From Edaphobacter modestus (GTDB taxonomy: Bacteria; Acidobacteriota; Terriglobia; Terriglobales; Acidobacteriaceae): DNA of 64,000 bases. Where the stretch lies: the NCBI RefSeq assembly GCF_004217555.1, contig NZ_SHKW01000001.1, positions 2,294,001 through 2,358,000 on the forward strand, given 5' to 3'. Each line of letters starts with the position of its first letter. Within the stretch, counting starts at the first letter, position 1. The position numbers and the translations under genes are program-made. Positions 10,718-19,357 of this stretch are shown here, one piece after another. The notes beneath the pieces are model-generated. The model did not search any database. It was not told the origin of the DNA and saw only the letters and a list, made by a program, of their open reading frames with translations.

Positions 10718-10771
10718 CGGGTACCCCTCTGCGGATAATTCTTATAAGAAGGACGTGTCAGCGCGTTCACG

Positions 10772-11248
10772 TCAGCCTCGCCACGCTGCCTCGATAGCGG
10801 CGACGTCGATCTTCGCCATCGTCATCATCGCCTCGAAGGCACGCTTTGCCTCACCGCCACCAGCCGCCAGCGCATCGGTCAGCGCGCGCGGGGTAATCTG
10901 CCAGGAGAGGCCCCAGCGGTCCTTGCACCAACCGCACTGGCTCTCCGTGCCGCCATTGCCGACGATCGCGTTCCAGTACCGATCCGTCTCTTCCTGATCC
11001 TCCGTCGCTATCTGGAAGGAAAAGGCCTCGGTGTGCCTGAACGTCGGGCCGCCGTTGAGACCGAGACAGGGAATGCCCAGAACGGTGAACTCCACCGTCA
11101 GCACATCGCCCTTCTTGCCGCCCGGATAGTCACCAGGAGCCTCGTGAACAGCGGTAACTTTACTATCCGGAAAGGTGACGGAGTAGAAGCGCGCCGCCTC
11201 ATGCGCGTCCTTGTCGAACCAGAGGCAGATCGTATTCTTTGGCTTCAT
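10772..11248 (-). CDS. PhnB-like VOC superfamily protein
   Basis: The 158-aa protein resembles the PhnB / '3-demethylubiquinone-9 3-methyltransferase' domain family. It opens with ICLWFDKDAHEAARFYSVTF, has FRHTEAFSFQI in the middle, and CGWCKDRWGLSWQITP near the end, all hallmarks of this family. Despite the historical name these proteins are not proven methyltransferases. It lies upstream of a second VOC gene on the same strand. Confidence 0.87.
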   Translation of the reverse strand: MKPKNTICLWFDKDAHEAARFYSVTFPDSKVTAVHEAPGDYPGGKKGDVLTVEFTVLGIPCLGLNGGPTFRHTEAFSFQIATEDQEETDRYWNAIVGNGGTESQCGWCKDRWGLSWQITPRALTDALAAGGGEAKRAFEAMMTMAKIDVAAIEAAWRG

Positions 11249-11431
11249 GTTCGTGTGCTCCTTGTGCTCGAAAATCGACGTAGCCTTTACCGATCATGCC
11301 AGGATAGTCGGCTATCGGCACTTTACTCCCCTCGGCTCGAACCGACCACATCCTGATCGAACCGCGGTTGCGCCGCCGCCCGCCGTTAGGCGTGGAGGAT
11401 ATTTGCATACCCAACTTTTGGCTAATTCCGA

Positions 11432-11620
11432 ATGGTGGGCATCGCACACGGGCAAGTTGCAGGCGAGCCAACGGACGAGGACGTCAAGGCGAGGACTCTT
11501 GAGGTTCTGAATCATTTGAAACAGGGTGACTATGGCCCCACGACCCCGGAACAGGTTGCCGAAGTACGCACGAAAGAATTGACTCAGCCATGTGCGGCGG
11601 CCAGACAAAAAACACGCTGA
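11432..11620 (+). CDS. Possible small protein of unknown function
   Basis: This is a 62-aa open frame starting at ATG 11432 right after an in-frame stop and ending 1 nt before the -35 box of the ArsR promoter. The product is hydrophilic and probably helical (DVKARTLEVLNHLKQGDY). There is no clear ribosome-binding site and no family was recognised. It may be a chance frame or a remnant of a longer gene. The remainder of 11249-11657 shows nothing else. Confidence 0.25.
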   Translation: MVGIAHGQVAGEPTDEDVKARTLEVLNHLKQGDYGPTTPEQVAEVRTKELTQPCAAARQKTR

Positions 11621-11621
11621 C

Positions 11622-11649
11622 TTGACATATTCCCATATGGGTATGTAAT
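11622..11649 (+). promoter_or_regulatory. ArsR-gene promoter with palindromic operator in the spacer
   Basis: TTGACA (11622-11627), 16-nt spacer, TGTAAT (11644-11649; 5 of 6 to TATAAT). The spacer contains the perfect palindrome CCCATATGGG (11632-11641), extended by flanking AT pairs to ATTCCCATATGGGTAT with one mismatch. An ArsR-type dimer could bind here and block RNA polymerase. The ATG at 11658 is only 8 nt beyond the -10 box. Confidence 0.65.
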
Positions 11650-11657
11650 GTTCCGTC

Positions 11658-12035
11658 ATGGCTAGAGCGACCACGACTTCGGACGCATTCAACGCGGTCG
11701 CCGAGCCCCGCCGGCGGGAGATATTGAGTTATCTCGCCGTAGCCGAGCGGCCTGTCGGAGACATCGTGGCGGCCCTCGGCCTCGAGCAGCCTTCCGTCTC
11801 CAAGCACCTGCGCGTGCTGCGCGACGTGGGGCTGGTTCGGATGCGCTGCCATGGGCGCCAGAAGCTGTACCGAACCAACGCCGAAGCAATCCGGCCGCTG
11901 CATGAGTGGGCCGGAACCTTCGAGCGTTACTGGCAGCACCAGTTGAATCGAGTGAAGGAACGCGCAGAAGCGATGGTCCGCAAAAGCTCAACAGATTCGA
12001 ATTCCCTAGCCCTAACCCTTAAGGAGAAACGATGA
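11658..12035 (+). CDS. ArsR-family transcriptional regulator
   Basis: The 125-aa winged-helix protein has AEPRRREILSYL, VGDIVAALGLEQPSVSKHLR (recognition helix) and VLRDVGLVRMRCHGRQKLYR. It lacks the CxC metal-binding signature of ArsR/SmtB metal sensors, so it belongs to the non-metal group usually paired with SRPBCC proteins. Its stop overlaps the start of the next gene (ATGA), so both are cotranslated. It probably represses its own promoter through the palindrome at 11632-11641. No Shine-Dalgarno is seen before its ATG. Confidence 0.93.
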   Translation: MARATTTSDAFNAVAEPRRREILSYLAVAERPVGDIVAALGLEQPSVSKHLRVLRDVGLVRMRCHGRQKLYRTNAEAIRPLHEWAGTFERYWQHQLNRVKERAEAMVRKSSTDSNSLALTLKEKR

Positions 12036-12487
12036 TTGCTACCGAACAGACCCTCGAAGACCTGTCCCTTACGATCAACCAGGAGATCCACGTCCAGGCG
12101 CCCCTGGATGTAACCTTTGCCGCGCTGCTCGAGCAACTGGGACCGGGCAACGAAACATCGGATGGCAAATCGCTCAACATGCAGATCGAACCGTGGCCCG
12201 GTGGAAGGTGGTACCGCGACCTCGGCGATGGCAATGGGCACTTCTGGGCCAACGTCAAAGCCATCGTGCGGCCCACCCTGCTTGAGTTCGTCGGGCCCTT
12301 GTTCGCCTCGTTCCCCTTACTCTCCAACGTGCAATATCGGTTGACGGAAGCCAATGGTGGAACCTTGATCACCTTCCGGCACACCGCGCTGGGCTTCGTC
12401 GCCGAGGAGCACAAGGCAGGGATGAACAAAGGCTGGACCTCCATGCACGAACGCGTTCGCAGACAAGCCGAGGCCGCGCGCAAATAG
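12032..12487 (+). CDS. SRPBCC (AHSA1/START-like) domain protein
   Basis: The 151-aa protein has the START-like pattern: QEIHVQAPLDVTFAALLEQL near the N-terminus, WPGGRWYRDLGDGNGHFWAN in the middle, and GWTSMHERVRR at the end. The fold binds hydrophobic ligands. The ArsR-SRPBCC pairing with a 4-nt overlap is widespread; the biochemical role of such pairs is generally unknown. Confidence 0.88.
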   Translation: MIATEQTLEDLSLTINQEIHVQAPLDVTFAALLEQLGPGNETSDGKSLNMQIEPWPGGRWYRDLGDGNGHFWANVKAIVRPTLLEFVGPLFASFPLLSNVQYRLTEANGGTLITFRHTALGFVAEEHKAGMNKGWTSMHERVRRQAEAARK

Positions 12488-12584
12488 CAGCACTGCGCAG
12501 AAGCAGCGCTTGCATCACAATCCAGTCAACTGTCATTCCGACCGGAATCGTTCTTCAAGGCACAAACCAGAAAGGAGAACCCCC

Positions 12585-13106
12585 ATGCTCATCGCACAAT
12601 ACTTACTCTCAGAATTTGAAGCTCAGGCTCCTGTCACGCGAAAGTTCCTCGAGCGCCTTCCCGAAGACAAGCTCACCTGGAAGCCTCACCCCAGGTCCAT
12701 GACCGCCGGGCAACTGGCATACCACCTCGCCCTGGTGCCCGGTGGAGTCGTCCAGGGGGCTCAGAAGGACCAGATCCCGCCGCCAGACTTCCAATTCTTC
12801 CCTCAACCTGCAACCGTGCAGGAGGTCCTCGACGCCTTCGACCAGAGCATCGCCACCGTGCGCGAGGTCCTGCCGGGCTTCGATGACGCCGCCATGAATG
12901 CAACCTGGCGCATCGTCGCCGGCGATCAGGAGATCGCAGCCATGCCGCGCGTCGCCTTCCTGCGCAATATTATGCTCAACCACTGGTACCAGCACCGCGG
13001 CCAGTTCTGCGTCTACCTGCGCCTGCTCGACATTCCTGTGCCATCAAGCTGGGGCCCTAGCGCCGACGAGCGTTCAGTACTCCAGCCGGAACCTCAGCCG
13101 GCGTAA
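12585..13106 (+). CDS. DinB-like superfamily protein
   Basis: The four-helix-bundle protein of 173 aa has conserved His residues that form the metal triad: AYHLALVPGG near residue 45 and NHWYQHRGQF near residue 135 (HxxxH). DinB-like enzymes include thiol S-transferases (mycothiol or bacillithiol type) and proteins of unknown role. ATG 12585 is chosen over the in-frame upstream start because AAAGGAG lies 7 nt before it. It follows the ArsR-SRPBCC pair by about 100 nt and may be cotranscribed. Confidence 0.85.
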   Translation: MLIAQYLLSEFEAQAPVTRKFLERLPEDKLTWKPHPRSMTAGQLAYHLALVPGGVVQGAQKDQIPPPDFQFFPQPATVQEVLDAFDQSIATVREVLPGFDDAAMNATWRIVAGDQEIAAMPRVAFLRNIMLNHWYQHRGQFCVYLRLLDIPVPSSWGPSADERSVLQPEPQPA

Positions 13107-13281
13107 CCCCGGTGCCCCATTCATCCTGACCGGATCCCGGAAGACGAACTCCGGAGAATCGGGCAACCGCAAAAAATCCTGTCAAGCGAGAAAACCTGTA
13201 ACTTGCACAAAACAAAAGGAAGATAACTGCCGATTCAACCCTGTTCCTCCTCTATACTTGAAAGTGAGAAGAAAAGAAAGC

Positions 13282-13308
13282 GATGCCTCAGCCAACGGCT
13301 GAGGCATC
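13282..13308. terminator. Perfect 12-bp hairpin, possible terminator
   Basis: GATGCCTCAGCC, loop AAC, GGCTGAGGCATC. On the plus strand it is followed by TCCTTTAG (weak U tract); on the minus strand by CTTTCTTTTCTT. It lies 175 nt after the DinB-like gene, so it may end that transcript or act as an attenuator before mnmA. Confidence 0.55.
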
Positions 13309-13340
13309 TCCTTTAGAAACAATATTTTAGTACCTAAACC

Positions 13341-13362
13341 CTCTAAAATCAATATTTTAGAG
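13341..13362. promoter_or_regulatory. AT-rich perfect dyad upstream of mnmA
   Basis: CTCTAAAAT, spacer CAAT, ATTTTAGAG: 9-bp perfect inverted repeat 100 nt before the mnmA start. The right arm motif AATATTTTAG is repeated at 13321-13330. It has no T tract after it, so an operator or mRNA structure is more likely than a terminator. Confidence 0.4.
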
Positions 13363-13463
13363 ACCCAGCAATCGCTCAAGTACCACAAATAAAACAAGTT
13401 ATCCCGTATAGATAAGGGGGGGACCCCTCCGCCCAAAGCCTGAGAGAATAGAACTGGAGCATC

Positions 13464-14588
13464 ATGCCGGACGAGCCCAACAACACGATCGCAGTCGCCA
13501 TGTCCGGAGGAGTCGACTCCTCCACGGTCGCGGCCATCCTGCGCTCCGAGGGACACTCGCTCGTCGGCCTCACCCTCCAGCTCTGGAACCAGCGCCGTCT
13601 CGCCGGTCACGAGGGCATGCCCGAGAGTGTTCAGGGACGCTGCTGTTCCCTCGATGATGTCTACGACGCGCGTGCCGTGGCCGAGCAGCTCGGAATCCCC
13701 TACTACGTCGTCAACCAGCAGGAGCGCTTCGAAGCTGACGTCGTGAAGCCCTTCGTCAGCGAGTATCTCGCCGGACGCACGCCCATTCCCTGCACCCTCT
13801 GCAACAACCATCTCAAGTTCGATCAGCTCCTGCTGACCGCCCGTCAGATCGGAGCGGATCGCATTGCCACCGGCCACTACGCGCGCAACCGCTTCGACCC
13901 CGAGCGCAACCGCTGGATCCTCTCGCGCCCCGCCGATCACACGAAAGACCAAACGTACTTCCTGTTCGGTCTCACTCAGGAGCAGCTCTCGCGCACCCTC
14001 TTTCCTCTCGGCGAGATGCAGAAGCCCGCCGTCCGCCAGATCGCTCAGGACTCCGGCCTCTACGTCGCGCAGAAGCCCGACTCGCAGGAGATCTGCTTCA
14101 TTCCTGGCGGAGACTACAGCACCTTTCTGAAGGCCTACCTCGACGAGCAGAACGAGCCCATGCCCGATCTCTCCGGCGAGCTCGTCACCACCTCGGGCGA
14201 GGTCATCGGCCACCATCAGGGAATCCACAGCTTCACCGTCGGCCAGCGCAAGGGACTTGGGATCAGCTCGCCCAATCCCCTCTACGTCCTCGCCATCCAC
14301 CCGGACTCGCATCGGGTCACGGTCGGCGCGGACGAAGACCTGCTCTCGCGTGACCTCACCGCCAATCGCCTCAACTGGATCTCCATCGCCAGCATGACGG
14401 AAGGCGAAGAGATTCGCATCACAGCGAAGATTCGTCATCGCCACACGCCCGCTCCGGCAACACTCCTCGGCGCAGGCGACGATCGGGTGCGAGTCGTCTT
14501 CGACGAGCCGCAGCGCGCCATCACCCCTGGTCAAGCCACAGTGTTCTATCAGGAAGATGATGTCGTCGGCGGCGGCTGGATTCTCTAA
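13464..14588 (+). CDS. mnmA: tRNA-specific 2-thiouridylase MnmA
   Basis: The enzyme makes 2-thiouridine at the wobble position U34 of tRNAs for Lys, Glu and Gln, in the cytoplasm, using ATP and a sulfur-carrier persulfide. The 374-aa length is normal. The PP-loop SGGVDSS is at residues 14-20. The two catalytic cysteines are visible: Cys110 in PIPCTLCNN and Cys211 in [11 protein letters not shown]. The C-terminal beta-barrel begins near [17 protein letters not shown] precedes the ATG. No mnmE/mnmG or cysteine-desulfurase gene is in the window. Confidence 0.98.
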   Translation: MPDEPNNTIAVAMSGGVDSSTVAAILRSEGHSLVGLTLQLWNQRRLAGHEGMPESVQGRCCSLDDVYDARAVAEQLGIPYYVVNQQERFEADVVKPFVSEYLAGRTPIPCTLCNNHLKFDQLLLTARQIGADRIATGHYARNRFDPERNRWILSRPADHTKDQTYFLFGLTQEQLSRTLFPLGEMQKPAVRQIAQDSGLYVAQKPDSQEICFIPGGDYSTFLKAYLDEQNEPMPDLSGELVTTSGEVIGHHQGIHSFTVGQRKGLGISSPNPLYVLAIHPDSHRVTVGADEDLLSRDLTANRLNWISIASMTEGEEIRITAKIRHRHTPAPATLLGAGDDRVRVVFDEPQRAITPGQATVFYQEDDVVGGGWIL

Positions 14589-14651
14589 CAGGACTGCGCG
14601 TGCTTCCAAACGGCGCAGGCAGCAACTGCTGCACCTCAGAAAGAACGCAAC

Positions 14652-15278
14652 TCAGAGACCAGGATCCTCTTCCCGAAAACGTTTCGCCCCGGAGGAAAAT
14701 GGACTTACCACCGGATTCCCGTCCGTCTCCGGAGGAGCCGGGTAATTGTTGTGATTTCGCCGTCGCCCAACCAGGACATCGATTCCAGCCTTGAGTCCGT
14801 TCATCAGACCTTGAAACTCCCGTACCGGCGTCTTGACACTATTCTGGATCGTCGATGCGAGACTTTCTGTGGTGTCCAGTACCGAGGTGACCATCGAGTC
14901 CACCCGAACGGTCTGCGCCCGCGCCCGGCTGTTGACCTCAGAAATAGTGGAATCGAACTCCACCGCCTTGGCACGTACCACGTGACTGGTTTCGACCAGG
15001 TTCTCCGCCAACACCCTGATCTTGGGCTGGAGGTCCTGCGCCAGGCCCTGCGCGCTGTCGATGACCGGGAGGGCCTTCGCCCGTACCTCTTCGGCAATGA
15101 CCAACAGCCGTTTTCCCGCCTTCGCCGCGCCAAGAGCAGCAACAACCACAACCACGGCCTGTGCCACCATGGCCACGGCGACCATCGCTACAAAGAACAT
15201 CAGCAGCCGTGAGTTTCCCGACGAGATTGAGCCCGGATCTTGCAGCCACATCCCAAAGATCATCATGGAGCCTCTCAT
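14652..15278 (-). CDS. DUF948-like membrane-anchored coiled-coil protein
   Basis: The 208-aa protein has one N-terminal membrane segment (about 25-48, LLMFFVAMVAVAMVAQAVVV), then a long helical stretch with heptad-like patterning (about 55-160) and a short disordered tail. This matches the DUF948/Apolipoprotein-like layout found next to YtxH genes. It lies 83 nt downstream of the YtxH gene on the same strand, separated by a weak hairpin. The start could also be the ATG at 15266, which has GAGAGG upstream. The biochemical role is unknown; general-stress or envelope functions are usual for the pair. Confidence 0.72.
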   Translation of the reverse strand: MRGSMMIFGMWLQDPGSISSGNSRLLMFFVAMVAVAMVAQAVVVVVAALGAAKAGKRLLVIAEEVRAKALPVIDSAQGLAQDLQPKIRVLAENLVETSHVVRAKAVEFDSTISEVNSRARAQTVRVDSMVTSVLDTTESLASTIQNSVKTPVREFQGLMNGLKAGIDVLVGRRRNHNNYPAPPETDGNPVVSPFSSGAKRFREEDPGL

Positions 15279-15319
15279 AGAATTAGAGCCCGCGGAACAC
15301 CATCTCCAGCGAGCGAAAA

Positions 15320-15345
15320 GGGTCCAGCCCTAAGCCAGGCTGGAT
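15320..15345 (-). terminator. Hairpin between YtxH and DUF948-like genes
   Basis: On the minus strand GGATCCAGCC pairs with GGCTGGACC (one bulge/mismatch), followed by CTTTTCGC. It may partially terminate or process the YtxH transcript. Confidence 0.45.
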
Positions 15346-15361
15346 CCCTGAGACCGTTTCC

Positions 15362-15757
15362 TTACGACGAAGAGGAAGGCTCCTCGGTGGAGGAGACGTA
15401 TGCCTGTTTCCCGGCATCGATCGCCGCCGCTACCTTGCTCTGCTGATCCTGGACAAGCCCCTTGCCCTTCTCGACATACTCGGACCACTGCGTCCGACCG
15501 CGCTCATAATACTCCTTGCCACGGTCGACGTATTCATTCACCTGCTGCTTGCCCTGCTCCGTCATCTGCGAGACGCGCTCGCGGCCCTCTTGGGCGTACT
15601 CCCCTGCTCGCTCCTTGGCATCCATCGCACTCGCCAGAAGCTCCTCACGCGTCTCTCTGCCGGACTTCGGTGCATAGAGAACGCCTACCAGGGCCCCAAG
15701 GCCAAGACCTGCGAGAAACCAACCTAATCCACTTGCGCCGTTGTCGATATCAGACAT
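15362..15757 (-). CDS. YtxH domain-containing protein
   Basis: The 131-aa protein has a short glycine-rich membrane helix (GLGWFLAGLGLGALVGVLYAP) directly followed by KSGRETREELL, the YtxH (gas-vesicle GvpP-like) signature, and then amphipathic repeats rich in Glu, Lys and Gln (EYVDRGKEYYERGRTQW) ending in a Ser tail. YtxH proteins are small general-stress-type membrane proteins. It is the first gene of a two-gene unit with the DUF948-like gene. Confidence 0.9.
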   Translation of the reverse strand: MSDIDNGASGLGWFLAGLGLGALVGVLYAPKSGRETREELLASAMDAKERAGEYAQEGRERVSQMTEQGKQQVNEYVDRGKEYYERGRTQWSEYVEKGKGLVQDQQSKVAAAIDAGKQAYVSSTEEPSSSS

Positions 15758-16163
15758 TTGCCTCTCTCCTCTTCTCTTTCAATCTCTTTGTCCGGATGCG
15801 GAAGCCATCTTGAACTTCTGTTTTATAACAATATCCCCAAATCCTCGAACACGTTAGGGCATACCGCCCAGGTTGGCTCAGAAATCGGAGCTGCCGTTCA
15901 GGAAGCTTCTTCGCCGACGGTCAACATCTTAGGTGTGGATGCCCTCCCGTGTCATTCGGGTTGCGCGCAGCAGGATTTCGCCGAGTTTAAGCTGTCCGCT
16001 TCCGTCCTGAGGAGTCCTATAGAGAGCAAGCTATTCGAGCAAAGTACGTTGGAAGAGTCGCCGGAATTTCTCATCGCTTTTTATGTCAATCCGCGCGAGT
16101 CTTACTGGTTGGTTTAGAGTTTTCACTAGCAGAGCGTCCCTTTAGACGAAAGTGATAGACCTG
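15758..16163. other. Divergent intergenic region without a supported gene
   Basis: These 406 bases separate the minus-strand YtxH gene from the plus-strand lipoprotein gene. A 119-codon plus-strand frame exists here, but it has no family signature and shares its start region with the YtxH promoter side, so it is not called. No convincing promoter boxes were seen. Confidence 0.5.
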
Positions 16164-17309
16164 ATGAACATTCACGATATTAGTTTTTCCGTACGCAACT
16201 TCGCCGCCATAACGGTTGTATCCCTGGGCCTCGGCCTCGCCGGATGCAAGAGCAACACTGCTGCCGCTCCAGTCCAGGACGACGCCAGCCTGTCGACCGC
16301 GGTGCAAAGCCGCCTGTCGTCAGATGGTGCGCTTGCGTCCGAGTCGATTCAGGCAGGGGTCCAGAATGGCGTTGTCACCCTCAATGGAAACGTCAGCAGC
16401 GAAGCCGCCCGTTCGCTTGCCGCAGCGGATGTCGCCCAGGTAGCCGGTATCAAGACCGTGGTGAACAATTTGTCGGTCCAGACAGCTGCTCCGGTGGCGG
16501 CAGCACCGCCTCCCCCTGAGACCCCTGCACCACAACCTGAGCCAAAAGCGAAGAAGGCTCTGCCCAAGCCCGTGGAGAAGCGGAAGACGGGTCCTGCTCC
16601 GATTGAGCGGCCTGAAGTGGCGCAGACGGTACCTCCACCGCCACCACCAGATCCGGCACCCGCTCCGGCACCCGTTCCCGTAACGCCACCTCCTCCGGAG
16701 TTTAAGACTGTCACCATCCCGTCGGGAACCACGATCCCGATCCGCATTACGCAGACGCTTGACAGCGCCAGTACGCAGCAGGGCCAGAGCTTCTCCGGCA
16801 CCGTGGCCACCGATGTCATGGCGGATGGCCTGGTTGCCATCCGGCAGGGCACAGGTGTAACCGGCCGCGTTTCGGCGGTACAGGAAGCCGCCCACTACAA
16901 GGGCAACTCCCTGCTTACGGTTGAACTGGTCAGCGTCAATCGCCACGGCGATTCGCTGGCGGTGTCGACGCAACCCTATACCGTGCAGGGCAAAGGCCGC
17001 GGTAAGAATACCGTAGCTAAGGTAGGAGGCGGAGCCGCCCTTGGAGCCATTATTGGAGCCCTCGCCGGAGGCGGTAAGGGAGCGGCTATCGGCTCTGTGG
17101 CAGGAGCTGGAGTAGGCGCGGGGGCCAATACCGTCACTCGCGGCGAACAGGTACAGATTCCCTCTGAGAGCCTGGTGAACTTTTCCTTGACCAATACACT
17201 GTCCATTCGGGTCCCCACATCGGACACCCTCAGCACGCACACCGGAGGCCAGCGCCGGCGTCCGATCAATTCGTCCGAACCTCCACCAACGGATCAACCG
17301 CAGCAGTAA
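16164..17309 (+). CDS. BON-domain lipoprotein with glycine-zipper segment
   Basis: The protein of about 381 aa has a lipobox (GLGLAGC, Cys near residue 27) and is therefore a predicted lipoprotein. Next come a BON domain (about 38-95: QSRLSSDGALASESIQAGV ... VVTLNGNVSSEAARSLA), a long Pro-rich linker (about 105-180) that could span the periplasm or peptidoglycan, a beta-rich domain (VTIPSGTTIPIRITQTLDS), and a glycine-zipper of YMGG type (GGGAALGAIIGALAGGGKGA). BON and glycine-zipper modules attach to membranes, so an outer-membrane role is likely. ATG 16164 is preferred to GTG 16152. Confidence 0.8.
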   Translation: MNIHDISFSVRNFAAITVVSLGLGLAGCKSNTAAAPVQDDASLSTAVQSRLSSDGALASESIQAGVQNGVVTLNGNVSSEAARSLAAADVAQVAGIKTVVNNLSVQTAAPVAAAPPPPETPAPQPEPKAKKALPKPVEKRKTGPAPIERPEVAQTVPPPPPPDPAPAPAPVPVTPPPPEFKTVTIPSGTTIPIRITQTLDSASTQQGQSFSGTVATDVMADGLVAIRQGTGVTGRVSAVQEAAHYKGNSLLTVELVSVNRHGDSLAVSTQPYTVQGKGRGKNTVAKVGGGAALGAIIGALAGGGKGAAIGSVAGAGVGAGANTVTRGEQVQIPSESLVNFSLTNTLSIRVPTSDTLSTHTGGQRRRPINSSEPPPTDQPQQ

Positions 17310-17343
17310 CCATAACCGAAATTTCAGCATCTTAGCGTTTAGT

Positions 17344-17376
17344 GAGCGGGCCTCGAGGATCAGGCCCGCTCTTTTT
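17344..17376 (+). terminator. Rho-independent terminator of the BON lipoprotein gene
   Basis: GAGCGGGCCT, 8-nt loop, AGGCCCGCTC, then TTTTT. Perfect 10-bp stem, 34 nt after the stop codon. Confidence 0.9.
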
Positions 17377-17483
17377 ACTCCCTGGTCTCGCTCCTGATGG
17401 AGACTCGGATCTGTTCGAGCTGCCGAAACCCGAGCGAACGGGCCAACTCCACCAGCCTTTCCGAACGACGCGAGGTATCTGTT

Positions 17484-19322
17484 GTGACGCAGGTTTTGAA
17501 GCAATCCTCGAAGCGTACACAGGGCTACCTGACGTTTACCCTGCACGCGCACCTGCCCTATGTCGTCAATCATGGGACCTGGCCTCATGGCATGGAGTGG
17601 CTCCACGAAGCGGCCGCAGAGACCTATCTGCCGCTGCTGCGCGTACTGAGCAATCTGGAGCGAGACGGAATCCGCTTTCAGTGCAACCTGAATCTTTCGC
17701 CGATTCTGCTCGAGCAGCTGTGCCATCCGGTCTTTATCGCCGAGTTTCCGAAGTACCTCACTCGAAAGATCGTCGCAGCCCGGGAAGACGAGGCATTTTT
17801 TATCCAGTCCGGCGACGGCCATCTGGCCGAGATGGCGCGATTCTGGTATCGATTCTTCCAGCAGGCTCTCGACGACTTCCACGATCTCAAAGGCAATATC
17901 ATCGCCAGATTTCGTCACTTCAACGATATCGGTCTTATCGAGGTGATCACATGCGGCGCGACCCACGGCTATTTGCCGCTGCTTGGAACCGATGAGAGTG
18001 TCCGCGCCCAGATTAGGACAGCGGTGAACACCCATACCCGTCACATGGGCCGCCATCCTCGTGGCATCTGGGCTCCGGAGTGCGGGTACCGGCCCGCCGG
18101 GTTCTGGAACTATCCCGTGGGTTTCGCCGACGGTTCTCCCGCGCCTGCTGGTTTCGACCGCATCGGCGTCGAACAGGCTCTCTCGGAGAGCGATATCGAG
18201 TTCTTTTTTGTCGATACTCACCTGGTGGAGCGAGGACAGCGCGTGCCTTCCCCCTATGAGCTTCTCAACGGCGCGGTTCCTACCGACGAGCAGATGATAG
18301 CCATGACCCATAGCAGCCACCGGTCGCTGTACCAGCCCTACTATGTCGACGGACCCTACGATAAGCGCTACGCTACGACGATCTTTCCCCGCGATCCCCG
18401 CACCGGCATCCAGGTCTGGTCAGGCGACTCCGGTTATCCGGGAGACGGTGTCTACCTGGACTTTCACAAGAAGCGCTGGCCTGGCGGACATCGATACTGG
18501 CGCGTGACCGGACCGCGCGTGGACCTCGGTGACAAGCAGCCCTATTATCCGAAGGAAGCCTCGGAACGAGTAAAGTCGCATGCTTCGCACTTCGTTCATC
18601 TTGTGTACGAGGCACTGAAGTCGGGATTCAACGATCCTATCCCGCCGATTCTCTGCGCTCCTTTCGATGCCGAGCTCTTCGGTCACTGGTGGTTTGAAGG
18701 TGGGATGTGGCTGGAAGCGATTGCTCGTACGCTGCACGACTACGACACGGGCATCGAGATGACCTCCTGCTCTGAATACCTCGATCGCTATCCGCGAGCG
18801 GGTTTCATTGCTCTTCCTGGAGGTTCATGGGGGGCGGGGGGCGGGAACGAAGTATGGCTGAACCCGGAGACAACCTGGACCTACACCCACATCTACCCGG
18901 CGGAGATGTTCACCCGCGAGATCGCGAGTAGCGACCTTTGGCGCAGCTCGGAACTCGGCGCTAGAATTGCCCGTCAGTTGTGCCGCGAGCTCCTTTTATT
19001 GGAATCCTCCGACTGGCAGTTCCTGGTAACAACAGGCGCGGCACGTGACTATGCGGAAGCCCGGTTTACCTCGCACAACGATCAGTTCAACGAAGTGAAG
19101 AGCTTCTGGAAGACCTTCGAGGATTCCGGAGAGCTGGCGCTGGCCCAGGAGACCCGCCTCGAAGAGATCGAGCGCCGGGATAGCGTCTTTCCCGACATCG
19201 ATCCCGGATTGTGGGCTGCGGGTGCCAAAGAGGAGAACCATCAGCGCCCGCCAGAGACCACCAGGCCACACATACCGGCTGATGGCCTTCATCCGCTGGA
19301 ACGGACAGAACCCGTCGCCTGA
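17484..19322 (+). CDS. GH57 family 1,4-alpha-glucan branching enzyme
   Basis: The 612-aa protein shows the GH57 motifs: HAHLPY near the N-terminus, WAPECGY with the nucleophile Glu199, and APFDAELFGHWWFEG with the acid/base Asp395. The length and the C-terminal helical domain fit the branching-enzyme type (archaeal TK1436-like) rather than 4-alpha-glucanotransferase. It acts on glycogen-like storage glucan in the cytoplasm. Start chosen at GTG 17484 (CGAGG 8 nt upstream; conserved sequence begins shortly after). An in-frame ATG at 17397 just after the terminator would add 29 unconserved residues. No other glycogen gene is adjacent. Confidence 0.9.
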   Translation: MTQVLKQSSKRTQGYLTFTLHAHLPYVVNHGTWPHGMEWLHEAAAETYLPLLRVLSNLERDGIRFQCNLNLSPILLEQLCHPVFIAEFPKYLTRKIVAAREDEAFFIQSGDGHLAEMARFWYRFFQQALDDFHDLKGNIIARFRHFNDIGLIEVITCGATHGYLPLLGTDESVRAQIRTAVNTHTRHMGRHPRGIWAPECGYRPAGFWNYPVGFADGSPAPAGFDRIGVEQALSESDIEFFFVDTHLVERGQRVPSPYELLNGAVPTDEQMIAMTHSSHRSLYQPYYVDGPYDKRYATTIFPRDPRTGIQVWSGDSGYPGDGVYLDFHKKRWPGGHRYWRVTGPRVDLGDKQPYYPKEASERVKSHASHFVHLVYEALKSGFNDPIPPILCAPFDAELFGHWWFEGGMWLEAIARTLHDYDTGIEMTSCSEYLDRYPRAGFIALPGGSWGAGGGNEVWLNPETTWTYTHIYPAEMFTREIASSDLWRSSELGARIARQLCRELLLLESSDWQFLVTTGAARDYAEARFTSHNDQFNEVKSFWKTFEDSGELALAQETRLEEIERRDSVFPDIDPGLWAAGAKEENHQRPPETTRPHIPADGLHPLERTEPVA

Positions 19323-19357
19323 ACCCCTGCTTCCCGGCCGGACCCTAAAATAAAACA

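Larger units (their letters stand above)
13107..13463. other. AT-rich, palindrome-rich leader upstream of mnmA
   Basis: No gene is seen in these 357 bases. Visible structure: a 12-bp perfect hairpin at 13282-13308, a 9-bp perfect dyad at 13341-13362, a repeated AATATTTTAG (13321-13330 and 13351-13360), and a G-run facing CCCC near 13417-13426. The base composition is clearly AT-richer than the flanking genes. It must contain the mnmA promoter, which I could not place with confidence. Confidence 0.6.

Noticed and set aside
13182-14609. 475-codon frame antisense to mnmA
   Set aside because: Fully covered by the confident mnmA gene; composition is that of a shadow frame.
15758-16117. 119-codon plus-strand frame in the YtxH/lipoprotein intergenic region
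   Set aside because: No ribosome-binding site, no family signature and irregular composition; probably chance.
16320-18320. 666-codon minus-strand open frame across the BON lipoprotein and GH57 genes
   Set aside because: It is antisense to two well-supported genes with family motifs and has no recognisable domains of its own. Long antisense frames are expected in GC-rich coding DNA.
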